A DNA stretch of 64,000 bases from Geojedonia litorea (GCF_042654525.1 NZ_JBHSGP010000004.1:344141-408140), one strand, 5' to 3'. Shown: positions 1 to 7,209, counted from the first letter of the stretch. Notes: generated by a model not told the origin, from the letters alone. Translations and numbers: made by a program.

Positions 1-56
1 TCGTGCGTCATGTTCTGGTGTAGTATTCATTTTGATACTAATTTTAGGTTGTTGTT

Positions 57-497
57 TTAGTTGTTCCGCATAAAGTCAAAGGCTCCTTTTCGAAGTTGTA
101 TACCATACTCTAAATAAGCTTTCATACAAGCAAGGAAATTTGCCCATCCTCCCGAATTCTCTAATGCCCATTTCAGGTTAGCTTCATTAAATTCTTTTCC
201 CTTTTCATTCACTCTAACTACAGTGCTTTGGTCTGGTAATTGTTCTAAAGTAATGGTGACAACAGTGTCTGGATCCCATACGTATGAAATTGAACGATTG
301 GTTTTTATATCGATTTCGGTGATGGGAAACTTCTCATCAAATTCAGGAAATTTCCAAATCACCTCTTTTCCCGTCTCCAATCGTCCCGTACTTTCCGAAA
401 TAAAATACTGGGTCATGTTCGCCGGATTGACAATGCCTTCAAAAACAACTGCTACTGGTTTTTGAATTTGTATCGAGGCATTAGATTCTAGTTTCAT
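57..497 (-). CDS. SRPBCC / AHSA1-like ligand-binding domain protein
   Basis: A 146-residue soluble protein with the layout of the START-like SRPBCC superfamily (activator of Hsp90 ATPase homologue 1-like group): an N-terminal beta strand ending in a VxxVFEGI-type motif, a PANMTQYF segment followed by a WKFPEFD strand, a run of alternating strands in the middle, and a C-terminal GGWANFLACMKAYLE helix that would close the hydrophobic cavity. Such proteins bind small hydrophobic ligands or act as minor stress factors; nothing here fixes the ligand. The ATG at 497 is the only good start. It is the leftmost gene of a minus-strand accessory tract and has no evident functional link to its neighbours. 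Confidence 0.8.
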   Translation of the reverse strand: MKLESNASIQIQKPVAVVFEGIVNPANMTQYFISESTGRLETGKEVIWKFPEFDEKFPITEIDIKTNRSISYVWDPDTVVTITLEQLPDQSTVVRVNEKGKEFNEANLKWALENSGGWANFLACMKAYLEYGIQLRKGAFDFMRNN

Positions 498-540
498 ATT
501 AAAGTTCTTATATATTACAGGTTTTAATTAAATCCATCTA

Positions 541-582
541 TAAGTAGGAATCTGTAGCTGTATTAATATACAAAGTTTTATT
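541..582 (-). repeat. Remnant of the attC-like intergenic repeat
   Basis: Read on the minus strand, this short stretch carries the module 'ACTTTGTATATTAATAC' followed by 'CTACAGATTCCTACT', which recurs inside the longer repeats around 2770-2800 and 4800-4850. The outer core motifs seen in the full-length copies are absent, so it is taken as a decayed copy between the genes at 57 and 597. Confidence 0.5.
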
Positions 583-596
583 TATTCTAAATCATT

Positions 597-1061
597 CTAT
601 AGAATATTTGTTGCTTGTCGGGCAATCATTTGCCACTGATTGTTTTTATACATCCAAATATCTGTAAATCGTCGTTTTTCAGTATTGCCTACATTACCAG
701 TTAAACCTGTTGGTGTCACTATTTCTAAACCCATTACTATGCCTATGTTTTCAATAATTTTAATTTCATCAATCTTTTGTTCATAGGATGAGTAATTAAT
801 ATAACCTTGTTTGAAAGCATCCATAACCACATTTAAATCAAATACGGTATTTGTTGGAGCATTGACAATTAAATCATTGGCTAATAGTTTTCTGATAATG
901 GTGGAATCTTGTTCAAGAATCCCTCGAATCTGAAGTTTCTCCATTTGTCTTAATTCTTGTTCTGCTGAAGATTGGTCTACAATTTCGTGTTTACAACTTA
1001 ATAAAGAGAATAATACGAGTAAAGCAAAAAATGCAGAGTGGCTGAGTTTGGTTGGTTTCAT
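597..1061 (-). CDS. NTF2-like (SnoaL/DUF4440) lipoprotein
   Basis: A 154-residue predicted lipoprotein. The N-terminus has a basic start, a hydrophobic stretch and an LLSC lipobox with Cys23 as the lipidation site, so the mature protein should be membrane-anchored in the periplasm or outer membrane. The rest fits the cone-shaped NTF2-like fold of the DUF4440/SnoaL group: an N-terminal helix with AEQELRQMEK, a LLANDLIVNAPTN strand-turn, helix VVMDAFKQGYI, then strands ending in RRFTDIWMYKNNQWQMIARQ, the typical last hairpin. Members are catalytic or purely ligand-binding, and no substrate can be inferred. It belongs to the cassette-like accessory tract. Confidence 0.75.
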   Translation of the reverse strand: MKPTKLSHSAFFALLVLFSLLSCKHEIVDQSSAEQELRQMEKLQIRGILEQDSTIIRKLLANDLIVNAPTNTVFDLNVVMDAFKQGYINYSSYEQKIDEIKIIENIGIVMGLEIVTPTGLTGNVGNTEKRRFTDIWMYKNNQWQMIARQATNIL

Positions 1062-1099
1062 AAAATCATTTTTAGTTCTATAGGCAATTTTTTAAATTA

Positions 1100-1119
1100 T
1101 TGCCAACTGTTGTTGTAAG
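1100..1119 (-). repeat. Fused cassette junction (core motifs only)
   Basis: Two core-like motifs, plus-strand 'ttgccaac' at 1100-1107 and 'gttgtaag' at 1112-1119, lie four bases apart between the genes at 597 and 1134. Other junctions in this tract have the same kind of core pair separated by 130-230 bp of repeat. This looks like a junction that lost its centre. The call rests on position and similarity to the neighbours. Confidence 0.35.
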
Positions 1120-1133
1120 TACTTTATATTTGC

Positions 1134-1634
1134 TTACTTTAATTTTGACCAAATTGTTTCTACTAATTCTTCATTAATTTGAGTCATCAGTTCCATTTGT
1201 TTTTTTTGATTTTCATCGGTTATATTTACCAAATCCGGCTTTATAAAACGACTGATCAGTTTTCCATTAGTTCCAACTATTGCTGTCCACATGAGGTTTG
1301 AGTTTCTAATTTGGATTTGAGGCAATTCTATATTTGGACCTTGAGCATAAATGGGCTCTATTTGGTTGAATACATGCCCATTTAAGATACTCAAAAAATT
1401 GGCGTCAATCCAATGTTCTAAATCCACTTTTCCATCGTTGTCGAAATCTAGATTCCAACCAACCCTAATTTTCTCACCCGCTCTAATGTTATCGATTAAG
1501 TTTTGGATTGAGCCTTCGACCACGTTTCCATCAAAATCTGTTTTGAGAAGTATTTCTGAATTTTGCCCTATACTTATGTTTGTCGCCATAAGAATGACAA
1601 GAAGTATAAGTCTATTTAAAATTCTGCTAGTCAT
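1134..1634 (-). CDS. Secreted hypothetical protein with a DxDxDG motif
   Basis: A 166-residue protein counted from the ATG at 1634. The open frame continues upstream to 1766, but that extension translates the attC-like repeat and is not part of the gene. The chosen start gives a hydrophobic signal (MTSRILNRLILLVILMATN) with probable cleavage after ISIGQ. The mature part contains DFDNDGKVDLEHW, an EF-hand-like or dockerin-like calcium loop, and a C-terminal coiled, charged tail. I do not recognise the family. A position in the cassette tract and lack of link to neighbours suggest an acquired gene. It may be a periplasmic or secreted small binding protein. Confidence 0.6.
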   Translation of the reverse strand: MTSRILNRLILLVILMATNISIGQNSEILLKTDFDGNVVEGSIQNLIDNIRAGEKIRVGWNLDFDNDGKVDLEHWIDANFLSILNGHVFNQIEPIYAQGPNIELPQIQIRNSNLMWTAIVGTNGKLISRFIKPDLVNITDENQKKQMELMTQINEELVETIWSKLK

Positions 1635-1652
1635 AGAATTTTTTTTAAAATC

Positions 1653-1790
1653 TTTTAATAACGTGTTTATATATGCTTTGTTGCGTGCTTTCGCCCGAGG
1701 ATTTTCGGAGTAGGAATTACGCCAAGTTAAATATACTGATTTTTGGTTTTGGTTGGTTGTTAGCAATGGATTATAACCGGTATTGGCATT
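1653..1790 (-). repeat. attC-like repeat after the VOC cassette
   Basis: Read on the minus strand, it opens with a TGCCAAT core, continues with ACCGGTTATAATCC and TTGC, passes the shared module 'GTATATTTAACTTGGC', then 'TCCTACTCCGAAAATCCTC', and ends in CACGC...ATATATAAACAC followed by GTTATTAAAAG. The left core matches the core upstream of the gene at 2619 in 7 of 8 bases (TTGGC-TT), as expected if 1790-2667 is one two-gene cassette. The layout is the same as at 6999-7207 and 7715-7851. Confidence 0.6.
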
Positions 1791-1797
1791 AGTGGTT

Positions 1798-2193
1798 TTA
1801 CAAGTGTTCTATAAGTTGAATATTATTTCCACAGGTGTCATTAAAAACGGCAACTTTTACGGTTTCCATTACAGTTGGTTTCATGCTGAATTCTACATCT
1901 AAATCCATTAATCGTTTATAATCTGCATCAACATTATCAGTATCAAATTGCGTGTAAGGATATCCTGCTTTTAACAATGCGTCTTGATAAACTTTACAGG
2001 GTTCGAAATGATTAGGTCCCGGTTCTAGTAATATTTCTGGTCCATCTTGCCACTCTGGTGACACTAGGGTTAACCATCTATTTCCACCTCCTAATGGTAA
2101 GTCTTTCTTCTTTAAAAAGCCCAACTTTTCTGTATAAAATTTTAAAGCTTTTTCTTGGTCTCGTACAGGAATGCTAATTAGTGTTACTTTCAT
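1798..2193 (-). CDS. VOC family protein (glyoxalase/bleomycin-resistance fold)
   Basis: A 131-residue single vicinal-oxygen-chelate module. The first half begins VTLISIPVRDQEKALKFYTEKLGF, the family's opening strand and helix, followed by WLTLVSPEWQDGPEILLEP. The second half has the YPYTQFDTDNVDADYKRLMDLDVEF helix and ends VAVFNDTCGNNIQLIEH, where the final DxxGNxIxLxE strand supplies a metal ligand (Glu) in active members. These proteins homodimerise and act as glyoxalases, dioxygenases, isomerases or drug-binding proteins. The substrate is unknown. It lies 27 bp downstream of the membrane-protein gene ending at 2221, probably in the same cassette. Confidence 0.85.
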   Translation of the reverse strand: MKVTLISIPVRDQEKALKFYTEKLGFLKKKDLPLGGGNRWLTLVSPEWQDGPEILLEPGPNHFEPCKVYQDALLKAGYPYTQFDTDNVDADYKRLMDLDVEFSMKPTVMETVKVAVFNDTCGNNIQLIEHL

Positions 2194-2220
2194 AGTTGTT
2201 TATTATGTAGTTGTGAATAG

Positions 2221-2619
2221 TTAAGTTTTAGAGGGTATTCTCAATTTAGCAACAAGTATTCTACCAACCCAAATTCCAAGAATTAATAGTGCACCTGCTA
2301 ACCCAGAAAACCAAATTGGTTCTTCAGAACTACCAGATTTTATCAGCCATACGGTTTCTAAAATTACCAAAATGCTTAGAATCATATTTGGAACCCCAGT
2401 TGCTTGTTTTACAATAAGAAATGCTACTGCTCCAGAGGCTACTGCTGCTAAAAATGAGCCTAATCCAATAGCTAAAAGCTCAAATTTGCTTGAATTACCC
2501 CATCCAATTCCAGAAAAAATTAGTTCTTGTACTAAAGTGGTGCCCAATACCAATAGCAATTCGCCTATTACTATAGCGATCATTATTCTTAATATGATTT
2601 CGAATTTTCTCATTTTCAA
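2221..2619 (-). CDS. Small four-helix membrane protein
   Basis: A 132-residue hydrophobic protein with about four transmembrane segments: IMIAIVIGELLLVLGTTLV, LLAIGLGSFLAAVASGAVAF, MILSILVILETVWLI and FSGLAGALLILGIWVGRIL. The short basic N-terminus (MKMRKFE) suggests an inside N-terminus. I do not recognise a family and see no catalytic motif. It is followed after 27 bp by the VOC-family gene on the same strand. Together the two occupy the interval between two attC-like repeats, so they may move or be expressed together. ATG at 2619 and the internal ATG two codons later are both acceptable starts. Confidence 0.6.
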   Translation of the reverse strand: MKMRKFEIILRIMIAIVIGELLLVLGTTLVQELIFSGIGWGNSSKFELLAIGLGSFLAAVASGAVAFLIVKQATGVPNMILSILVILETVWLIKSGSSEEPIWFSGLAGALLILGIWVGRILVAKLRIPSKT

Positions 2620-2660
2620 TTTCCCTAAAAATCGGGAATCTTAATGGTTGTTATAATAAA

Positions 2661-2870
2661 GGCCAACGGTTTAGTGCCGCTCTATCTTCAACTTGGCTAT
2701 CATCTGACTTCGTCGAATCTTCGATTTCGTTGAGGAGAAAAATCGGAGTTTTTTCGGAGTAAGAATCTGAAACCGTATTAATATACAAAGTTTTACTTAA
2801 ACAGCCGCCAAAACCCACAATGACACAAGTGAAGCGAACTGGCGAAGCAAATATAGCTGGTGTTGGTATA
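2661..2870 (-). repeat. attC-like repeat between cassettes
   Basis: On the minus strand it starts with an ACCAAC core at 2867-2862, followed by ACCAGCTATATTTGC, the module GCTTCGCCAGTTCGCTTC, then GTGTCATTG, ACTTTGTATATTAATACG, and TTCTTACTCCGAAAA. It ends in AAATCGAAGATTC...GCGGCACTAAACC and a GTTGGCC core at 2667-2661. The 5' core, the two internal modules and the 3' end each recur in at least one other intergenic repeat of the tract. Confidence 0.6.
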
Positions 2871-3184
2871 AGTAAAGTTTTAACAATCTGTTATTTTTCT
2901 TATATCATAGAAATCATCAATTTCGTTGATGTTAAAATACCATTATCACAATTTATAAAGCATCATCTTAAACTGTAAACCGACTAAAAGAATGCATTAA
3001 TCCAGGCATCTATCAAATTTAGAAATCCTTATTTATATTTAACAAGTCTATAACCCGATTGAATGGTTATGATTTCGTTATCCAATTTTAAAACTAATTT
3101 TATCAGTTCAAATTCGCCGAAAGTTTTCAAGTAAACCATATTAATTATATATAAAGTGTATATTTATATACCTGAAAAAAAAGC
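2871..3184. other. Gene-poor interval upstream of the plug-domain gene
   Basis: About 300 bases, very AT-rich. Apart from one 36-codon open frame on the minus strand (3029-3139), there is no coding signal. The last 60 bases before the ATG at 3185 are almost pure A and T and may hold the promoter of that gene, but no TTG-N(17-23)-TAnnTTTG pair is visible. Confidence 0.4.
3029..3139 (-). CDS. Possible 36-residue small ORF or gene remnant
   Basis: The frame starts at ATG 3139 and ends with TAA at 3029-3031. The product would begin MVYLKTFGEFELIKLV and end IQSGYRLVKYK, a composition more protein-like than typical AT-rich noise. It sits between two attC-like repeats where a minus-strand cassette gene is expected. 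It could be a real micro-protein, the end of a decayed gene, or chance. No family is recognised. Confidence 0.25.
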   Translation of the reverse strand: MVYLKTFGEFELIKLVLKLDNEIITIQSGYRLVKYK

Positions 3185-3871
3185 ATGAAAAATTTATTTA
3201 CTAGTCCGTTGTTACTTGTCTATATAATTTTTTTTAGTAGTATTTTATATGCTCAAGAAAGAACTGTAACAGGAACTGTTACAACTTTAGAAAATATTGC
3301 GATAGTTAAGGCTGAAGTTAAAGTGTTAAGCAGTAAAGTAACGGTATTGACCGATTCCGTTGGGAATTTTAAAGTAAGTTGTTTAGTCAACGATAAAATC
3401 AAAATTAGCGCCAAAGGTTTTTCTTCACAAAAAGTCAAAATCGATGAAAAAACAAAAGAAATAAAAATAAATCTGATATTTAAACCTGGCAAAAAAAGTA
3501 TTGATGTAGCTATGGGATATGGACACATTAACGAGAAAGATAAATCCTATGCTATTACAAGTCTTAAAAATGATGACAAATACGGATTCTCAAAGTATTC
3601 GAATATTATAGACGCTATTGTTAATATTTCACCTTCAATAACCTATTCAGGTGGTGGGATAACAATTCGTGGCGAAGGTTCATTACACGGTTCAAACCAT
3701 GCTTTAATACTTATAGATGGTATGGAATCAAATATGTCACAATTATCCGCGTTGCCACCTTCGGATGTTGAAAGTATAGATATCTTGAAAGGAGGATCTG
3801 CATCAATATATGGTGTAAGAGGTGCTAATGGTGTAGTTCTAATTACCACAAAAAAAGGGAGGGATAACTAA
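3185..3871 (+). CDS. Stand-alone TonB-dependent receptor plug-domain protein
   Basis: A 228-residue exported protein with a signal peptide ending near ILYAQ. Residues about 24-100 form a carboxypeptidase D regulatory-like domain (RTVTGTVTTLENIAIVKAEVKV, then DSVGNFKV), the usual N-terminal extension of Bacteroidota TonB receptors. Residues about 125-224 form a plug domain with GGGITIRGEGSLHGSNHALILIDG-type sequence and the conserved end SDVESIDILKGGSASIYGVRGANGVVLITTKKG. The frame then stops, with no beta-barrel. In SusC-like receptors a 500-800 residue barrel follows directly. It may be a truncated receptor or one of the short plug-only proteins known in this phylum. It is on the plus strand, against the prevailing direction of the cassette tract. 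Confidence 0.8.
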   Translation: MKNLFTSPLLLVYIIFFSSILYAQERTVTGTVTTLENIAIVKAEVKVLSSKVTVLTDSVGNFKVSCLVNDKIKISAKGFSSQKVKIDEKTKEIKINLIFKPGKKSIDVAMGYGHINEKDKSYAITSLKNDDKYGFSKYSNIIDAIVNISPSITYSGGGITIRGEGSLHGSNHALILIDGMESNMSQLSALPPSDVESIDILKGGSASIYGVRGANGVVLITTKKGRDN

Positions 3872-3947
3872 TGAAGAATAGTAGTATTTGAATATGTCTT
3901 TGAGTATATTTAAATGGCTAAAGCATAAGATTTTCCCAGTACACACA

Positions 3948-3983
3948 AGCCAAAGCAATTAATTATACGCATTGTTATGCATT
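3948..3983 (-). repeat. Partial attC-like end
   Basis: Plus-strand 'gcaattaattatacgcattg' followed by TTATGC matches the start of better attC-like copies (compare GCAATTATACACGGTG at 6256-6272 and TTAATTTTATACGGTG at 7828-7842). Only this end is recognisable. A matching second core is not found on the left. Confidence 0.4.
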
Positions 3984-4066
3984 TCTTGCTATTCCTCTAA
4001 TTGCGTAAACACCATAGGTAGAGTGATTTAGAATCTCTATATTAGCTTTAATTTAATGATCCTAAC

Positions 4067-4684
4067 ATGAATTCAACTCCAACGACTAGAATCCCTTTGG
4101 GTAAGAAATCACTGTTAGTATTGGCACTTGTATTAAGCCTTGTCTTTATAATAACTTTTGCAATGCCATACGTCCTGTGGGATCCTTCCAGTATGGAACG
4201 TTTTCTAGGTCGAGAGTTTTGGATATTTACTCATGTCAGTATAGGTATGATTGCATTATTGGTGGGGCCTGTGCAATTCTGGTTAGGCTGGAAAGGTAAA
4301 TTCATTTCACATAAAAGATTAGGAAAGATTTACCTTATTGCCATCGGAATTTCAAGTATAGCTTCCTTTTATCTCGCTTTTACAACTGACATCTCTTGGG
4401 TTTTTGGTCTAGGATTAGGAGGTTTAGGAATCGCTTGGTTGCTGACCACCGGAATGGCTGTTTTAGCCATACGAAAGCAAAAAGTTCTATTACATCGAGA
4501 ATGGATGACTCGAAGTTATATTGTGACCATGGGCTTTGTTTTTTTTCGTGTTTTTGTGGGCATAACTAGTGTTTTTGAGATAGGAACTCTTTTTGAACGT
4601 CTTGAAGCTGCTAGTTGGTTTTGTTGGGCATTCCCTTTGCTTTTCGCAGAAATTAGTATTCAGAGAAAAAAACTCTTGGCTTGA
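4067..4684 (+). CDS. DUF2306 family integral membrane protein
   Basis: A 205-residue membrane protein matching the DUF2306 pattern: an N-terminal helix (LLVLALVLSLVFIITFAM), an extracytoplasmic loop, a helix with HVSIGMIALLVGPVQFWLGW, the signature ISHKRLGKIYLIAIGISS, then LGIAWLLTTGMAVLAI, and the second signature LLHREWMTRSYIVTMGFVFFRV. The conserved His of HKRLGKIY and HREWMxRS are family hallmarks. A heme-binding role like that of cytochrome b561-type bundles is conceivable but not shown. It is on the plus strand inside the mostly minus-strand cassette tract. ATG 4067 follows an AT-rich leader. Confidence 0.75.
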   Translation: MNSTPTTRIPLGKKSLLVLALVLSLVFIITFAMPYVLWDPSSMERFLGREFWIFTHVSIGMIALLVGPVQFWLGWKGKFISHKRLGKIYLIAIGISSIASFYLAFTTDISWVFGLGLGGLGIAWLLTTGMAVLAIRKQKVLLHREWMTRSYIVTMGFVFFRVFVGITSVFEIGTLFERLEAASWFCWAFPLLFAEISIQRKKLLA

Positions 4685-4722
4685 ACAACGCTCTTTCGTC
4701 TAAGGGTGATTCAAAAAATGAA

Positions 4723-4949
4723 GTACAACGTATTTAGCCGCATTGAATCTTCGATTTGCTTGCGAGACACGAGCGGAGCGAACTGTGCGTAGCAAAATTC
4801 GTAAGAATTACGGCGTAGAAATCTGTAGCCGTATTCATATACAAAGTTTCACTTAAACGGCTACTAAAAACCGCAATGACACGAACGCAGCGAACTGGCG
4901 AAGCAATCTTAAGGTTCAGCGTAGCTATTTATACCCAGAGTTGGCATTA
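4723..4949 (-). repeat. attC-like repeat after the formamidase cassette
   Basis: On the minus strand the core TAATGCCAAC overlaps the stop codon of the formamidase-like gene. It is followed by TCTGGGTATAAATAGC, then GCTTCGCCAGTTCGCTGCG, ACTTTGTATATGAATACGG, and GCTACGCACAGTTCGCTCCG, and it ends AAATCGAAGATTCA...GCGGCTAAATAC with a GTTGTAC core at 4729-4723. Its first core is the inverted copy of the sequence at the start of the same cassette (6048-6056), nine bases matching. Confidence 0.65.
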
Positions 4950-5975
4950 GTATTTATGATCTTTTTCAAAAACACTTTTGGGAATATGCATGGTTACTAG
5001 CATATGAGGAACATCAACAGTTTCAGCAATTTTTAAATCAGCAGATAAAGAACAAAGAGCGTAAGCTTCTAACTGAGTAAGTTGATATTCAGTCATCAAA
5101 TAATCTATCATGTATAATGTGGCTTTCTTAGCTGCTTCATCTATAGTTGTTCCAAAACCTGTTGTTGCATAATAATCGTCAGTTTCATATTGAGGCTCTT
5201 TTATGGTTTTGTTTTTTACTAATTCAATTTCATAAATTACACGTAAAGGCACTTCTATAGCAGTACCACAAACTTCACCATGACCTTGTAGAGCATGCCC
5301 ATCACCTATAGAAAATAAGCCGCCTTCAACAAAAACTGGAAAATATATCGTAGTGCCTTTAGTCATGTTTGGATCGTCCATATTTCCTCCATTGGCTCTT
5401 GGAGGAATGGTAGACAATAATTCTGAAGTTGCTGGTGCAACTCCCATAACTCCTGGGAATGGGTTTAATGTAAGTCTAATATTGTCTTTAAAATTGACAT
5501 GAGTAACATCTTTTCCTAATTTATAAGTTCTTAAATATGATCCTTCAATAGAATCTGCAACGAAACTAAATCCAGGAACAATGGCATTCCAGCCCCAATC
5601 GCCAACCTCAATTTCATGTAAAGTGATTTTTAAAACATCTCCTGGCTGTGCATCTTCAACATAAACAGGTCCAGTAAGCGGATGTACAAGGTCTAGATTA
5701 AAATTTTTAAGATCTTCAACTGTAGAGTTTATATCCAATTGTTCATCAAATGCATCTTCCGTAAATGCTTCAATTATAGCGCCAGATTTCACTCTCAAGA
5801 TAGGTTCAATAGTGCTGCTAAATTTATTGTGTGTTTGGTCTTTAGTTAGTGTATATTGAGGTTTGATCTCTTTTACAACTTTAATTTCAGAATCAACTTT
5901 AGTTTGTGTTTCGTTTTTACAGGAAAAAATTAATAATAAAACTATACCTAGTTGGAGACATTTATTGGTTTGCAT
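4947..5975 (-). CDS. Exported acetamidase/formamidase family lipoprotein
   Basis: A 342-residue member of the FmdA/AmdA family, counted from the ATG at 5975. The frame runs back to 6056, but only from 5975 does it begin with a proper lipoprotein signal, MQTNKCLQLGIVLLLIFSC, giving a Cys19 lipobox. Family landmarks follow: NPLTGP-like HPLTGPVYVEDAQPGDVLKI, VGDWGWNAIVPGFSF, NPFPGVMGVAPA, the ANGGNMD segment, then IGDGHALQGHGEVCGTAIE, the most conserved block. The usual members hydrolyse formamide or acetamide in the cytoplasm. Lipidation here puts the enzyme outside the inner membrane. It fills a cassette flanked by 9-bp inverted core copies. Confidence 0.85.
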   Translation of the reverse strand: MQTNKCLQLGIVLLLIFSCKNETQTKVDSEIKVVKEIKPQYTLTKDQTHNKFSSTIEPILRVKSGAIIEAFTEDAFDEQLDINSTVEDLKNFNLDLVHPLTGPVYVEDAQPGDVLKITLHEIEVGDWGWNAIVPGFSFVADSIEGSYLRTYKLGKDVTHVNFKDNIRLTLNPFPGVMGVAPATSELLSTIPPRANGGNMDDPNMTKGTTIYFPVFVEGGLFSIGDGHALQGHGEVCGTAIEVPLRVIYEIELVKNKTIKEPQYETDDYYATTGFGTTIDEAAKKATLYMIDYLMTEYQLTQLEAYALCSLSADLKIAETVDVPHMLVTMHIPKSVFEKDHKY

Positions 5976-6047
5976 ATCGAAGAAATTTAAGAATGAATGA
6001 GTACTTAAAGTTAAGCAATTTAATCCTATTTTCATGGTTGAGCATAT

Positions 6048-6279
6048 TAATGCCAAGGTGTTTAGCTGGGCTGACGTGTTTGTGTATGATTAGTGGCGTG
6101 TTTTATGCACCTAATTTAGCAAATATAAACCAAATAGACACGAACGAAGTGAACTGTGCGTAGCAAAAATCCGACCTGCCACGCTTTTGAGTGTGGGAGG
6201 GTTTTCGTAAGTAGGCTCTAATTAGCAATGACACAAGCGAAGCGAACTGGCGCCGGCAATTATACACGGTGTTAGCAGC
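6048..6279 (-). repeat. attC-like repeat after the ankyrin cassette (composite)
   Basis: On the minus strand it opens with core GCTGCTAAC (6279-6271), then ACCGTGTATAATTGC, a GCCAGTTCGCTTCGC module and a hairpin-forming CCCACACTCAAAAGCGTGG. It ends first in TTAGGTGCATAAAACACGCC...CATACACAAACACG and then in a second terminus, AGCTAAACACC, followed by TTGGCATTA (6056-6048). Two different 3' ends in tandem suggest a composite of two repeat types. Confidence 0.6.
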
Positions 6280-6291
6280 GTATTCTTATTT

Positions 6292-6951
6292 TTAGGTTAG
6301 TAAATTTTGTAATTCAGGGTCATCTTTAGATAATGAGTGTAAATAATCGTATTTTTCTTTATCCAGCTTATTTGTGTCCACACCACTTCTTAAAAGCAAT
6401 TTAATACATTTCAGCTGATTATATTTATTTCCCATATCGTTCGATTGTAAGGAATGAATTGCCCAGCCAATTGGGGTGCTTTTATGTTCAGTGTCGGGTT
6501 CGTCAATTTCTGCATTTGCTTTTATTAGCCTTTCCACTAATTTGTCTCGACCGCAAAAAGCTGCCCAATGTAAAGCTGAAGCACCGTCATTTTTATAAGT
6601 GTAATGAACGTCCGCACCATTATCAATATAGAAGATTCCCAATTGTTCTGCGTGAAGGCTGGCCGCCGCTAAAAGAGGGGTTCCTTCATTTTTCATTTTG
6701 TCACCATCAATGTTTGCTCCATTTTCCAAAAATACTTTGGCAAGATTAACAGCTTCATCATCTGTGATTTTACGGGCAAAAACCGCATCACATATCCTGT
6801 GTAATGGATGTGCTTTCGCTCGGCAGAATAAGTCGAAAGGGATTGTAATTCCTTTATTCGCAAGATTAGGATAGTCTGATAGTACCTTCTTTAGTCCAGA
6901 ATAGTCTGTATTCTCAATCAGTTTTTTGACTTTTGGTTCGAATAAGTTCAT
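6292..6951 (-). CDS. Ankyrin repeat protein
   Basis: A 219-residue soluble protein with four to five ankyrin repeats. Examples are DEAVNLAKVFLENGANIDGDKMKNEGTPLLAAAS, GIFYIDNGADVHYTYKNDGASALHWAAFCGRDKLVERLIKANAEID and STPIGWAIHSLQSND...CIKLLLRSGVDTNKLD, showing the TPLxxAA and GADxN-type positions. Ankyrin repeats mediate protein binding; no enzymatic domain or secretion signal is seen. ATG 6951 is used. The gene sits alone between inverted 9-bp cores (GCTGCTAAC and GTTAGCAGC), consistent with a single-gene cassette. Confidence 0.85.
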   Translation of the reverse strand: MNLFEPKVKKLIENTDYSGLKKVLSDYPNLANKGITIPFDLFCRAKAHPLHRICDAVFARKITDDEAVNLAKVFLENGANIDGDKMKNEGTPLLAAASLHAEQLGIFYIDNGADVHYTYKNDGASALHWAAFCGRDKLVERLIKANAEIDEPDTEHKSTPIGWAIHSLQSNDMGNKYNQLKCIKLLLRSGVDTNKLDKEKYDYLHSLSKDDPELQNLLT

Positions 6952-6998
6952 TCATTAGGAATTCTAATTGGTCAATTTGATACGGTATTTTTTGAGAT

Positions 6999-7207
6999 GC
7001 TGCTAACTTGTTTAGCCGCGCTGAAACTTCGATTTGGCTTTGATTCTGTTGCGAGACACGAGCGGAGCGAACTGTGCGTAGCAAAAATCCGACCAGCCAC
7101 GCTTTTGGGCGTGGGAGGATTTTCGGAGTAGGAATCAAGCCAAGTTAAATATACAGTTTTTTGGTTTAGCATGTTGCAAGCAATGGATTATAGCCATTGT
7201 TGTAAAC
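6999..7207 (-). repeat. attC-like repeat after the 7210 lipoprotein cassette
   Basis: On the minus strand it begins with core GTTTACAAC (7207-7199) and AATGGCTATAATCCATTGC. It includes GTATATTTAACTTGGCTT, TCCTACTCCGAAAATCCTCC, the hairpin CCCACGCCCAAAAGCGTGG, then GCTACGCACAGTTCGCTCCG and AAATCGAAGTTTCA, and ends GCGGCTAAACAA with core GTTAGCAGC (7007-6999). The first half is nearly the same as the copy at 1653-1790. Confidence 0.65.
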
Positions 7208-7209
7208 AG

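Noticed and set aside
1635..1766. A 44-residue N-terminal extension of the secreted protein at 1134.
   Set aside because: It reads through the repeat and lacks a signal peptide; the ATG at 1634 gives a proper export signal.
6914..7172. Two overlapping minus-strand open frames of 66 and 74 codons upstream of the ankyrin gene.
   Set aside because: They are translations of the attC-like repeat; a similar reading appears at 1634-1766 where it precedes another gene. The repeat, not a protein, is what is conserved.
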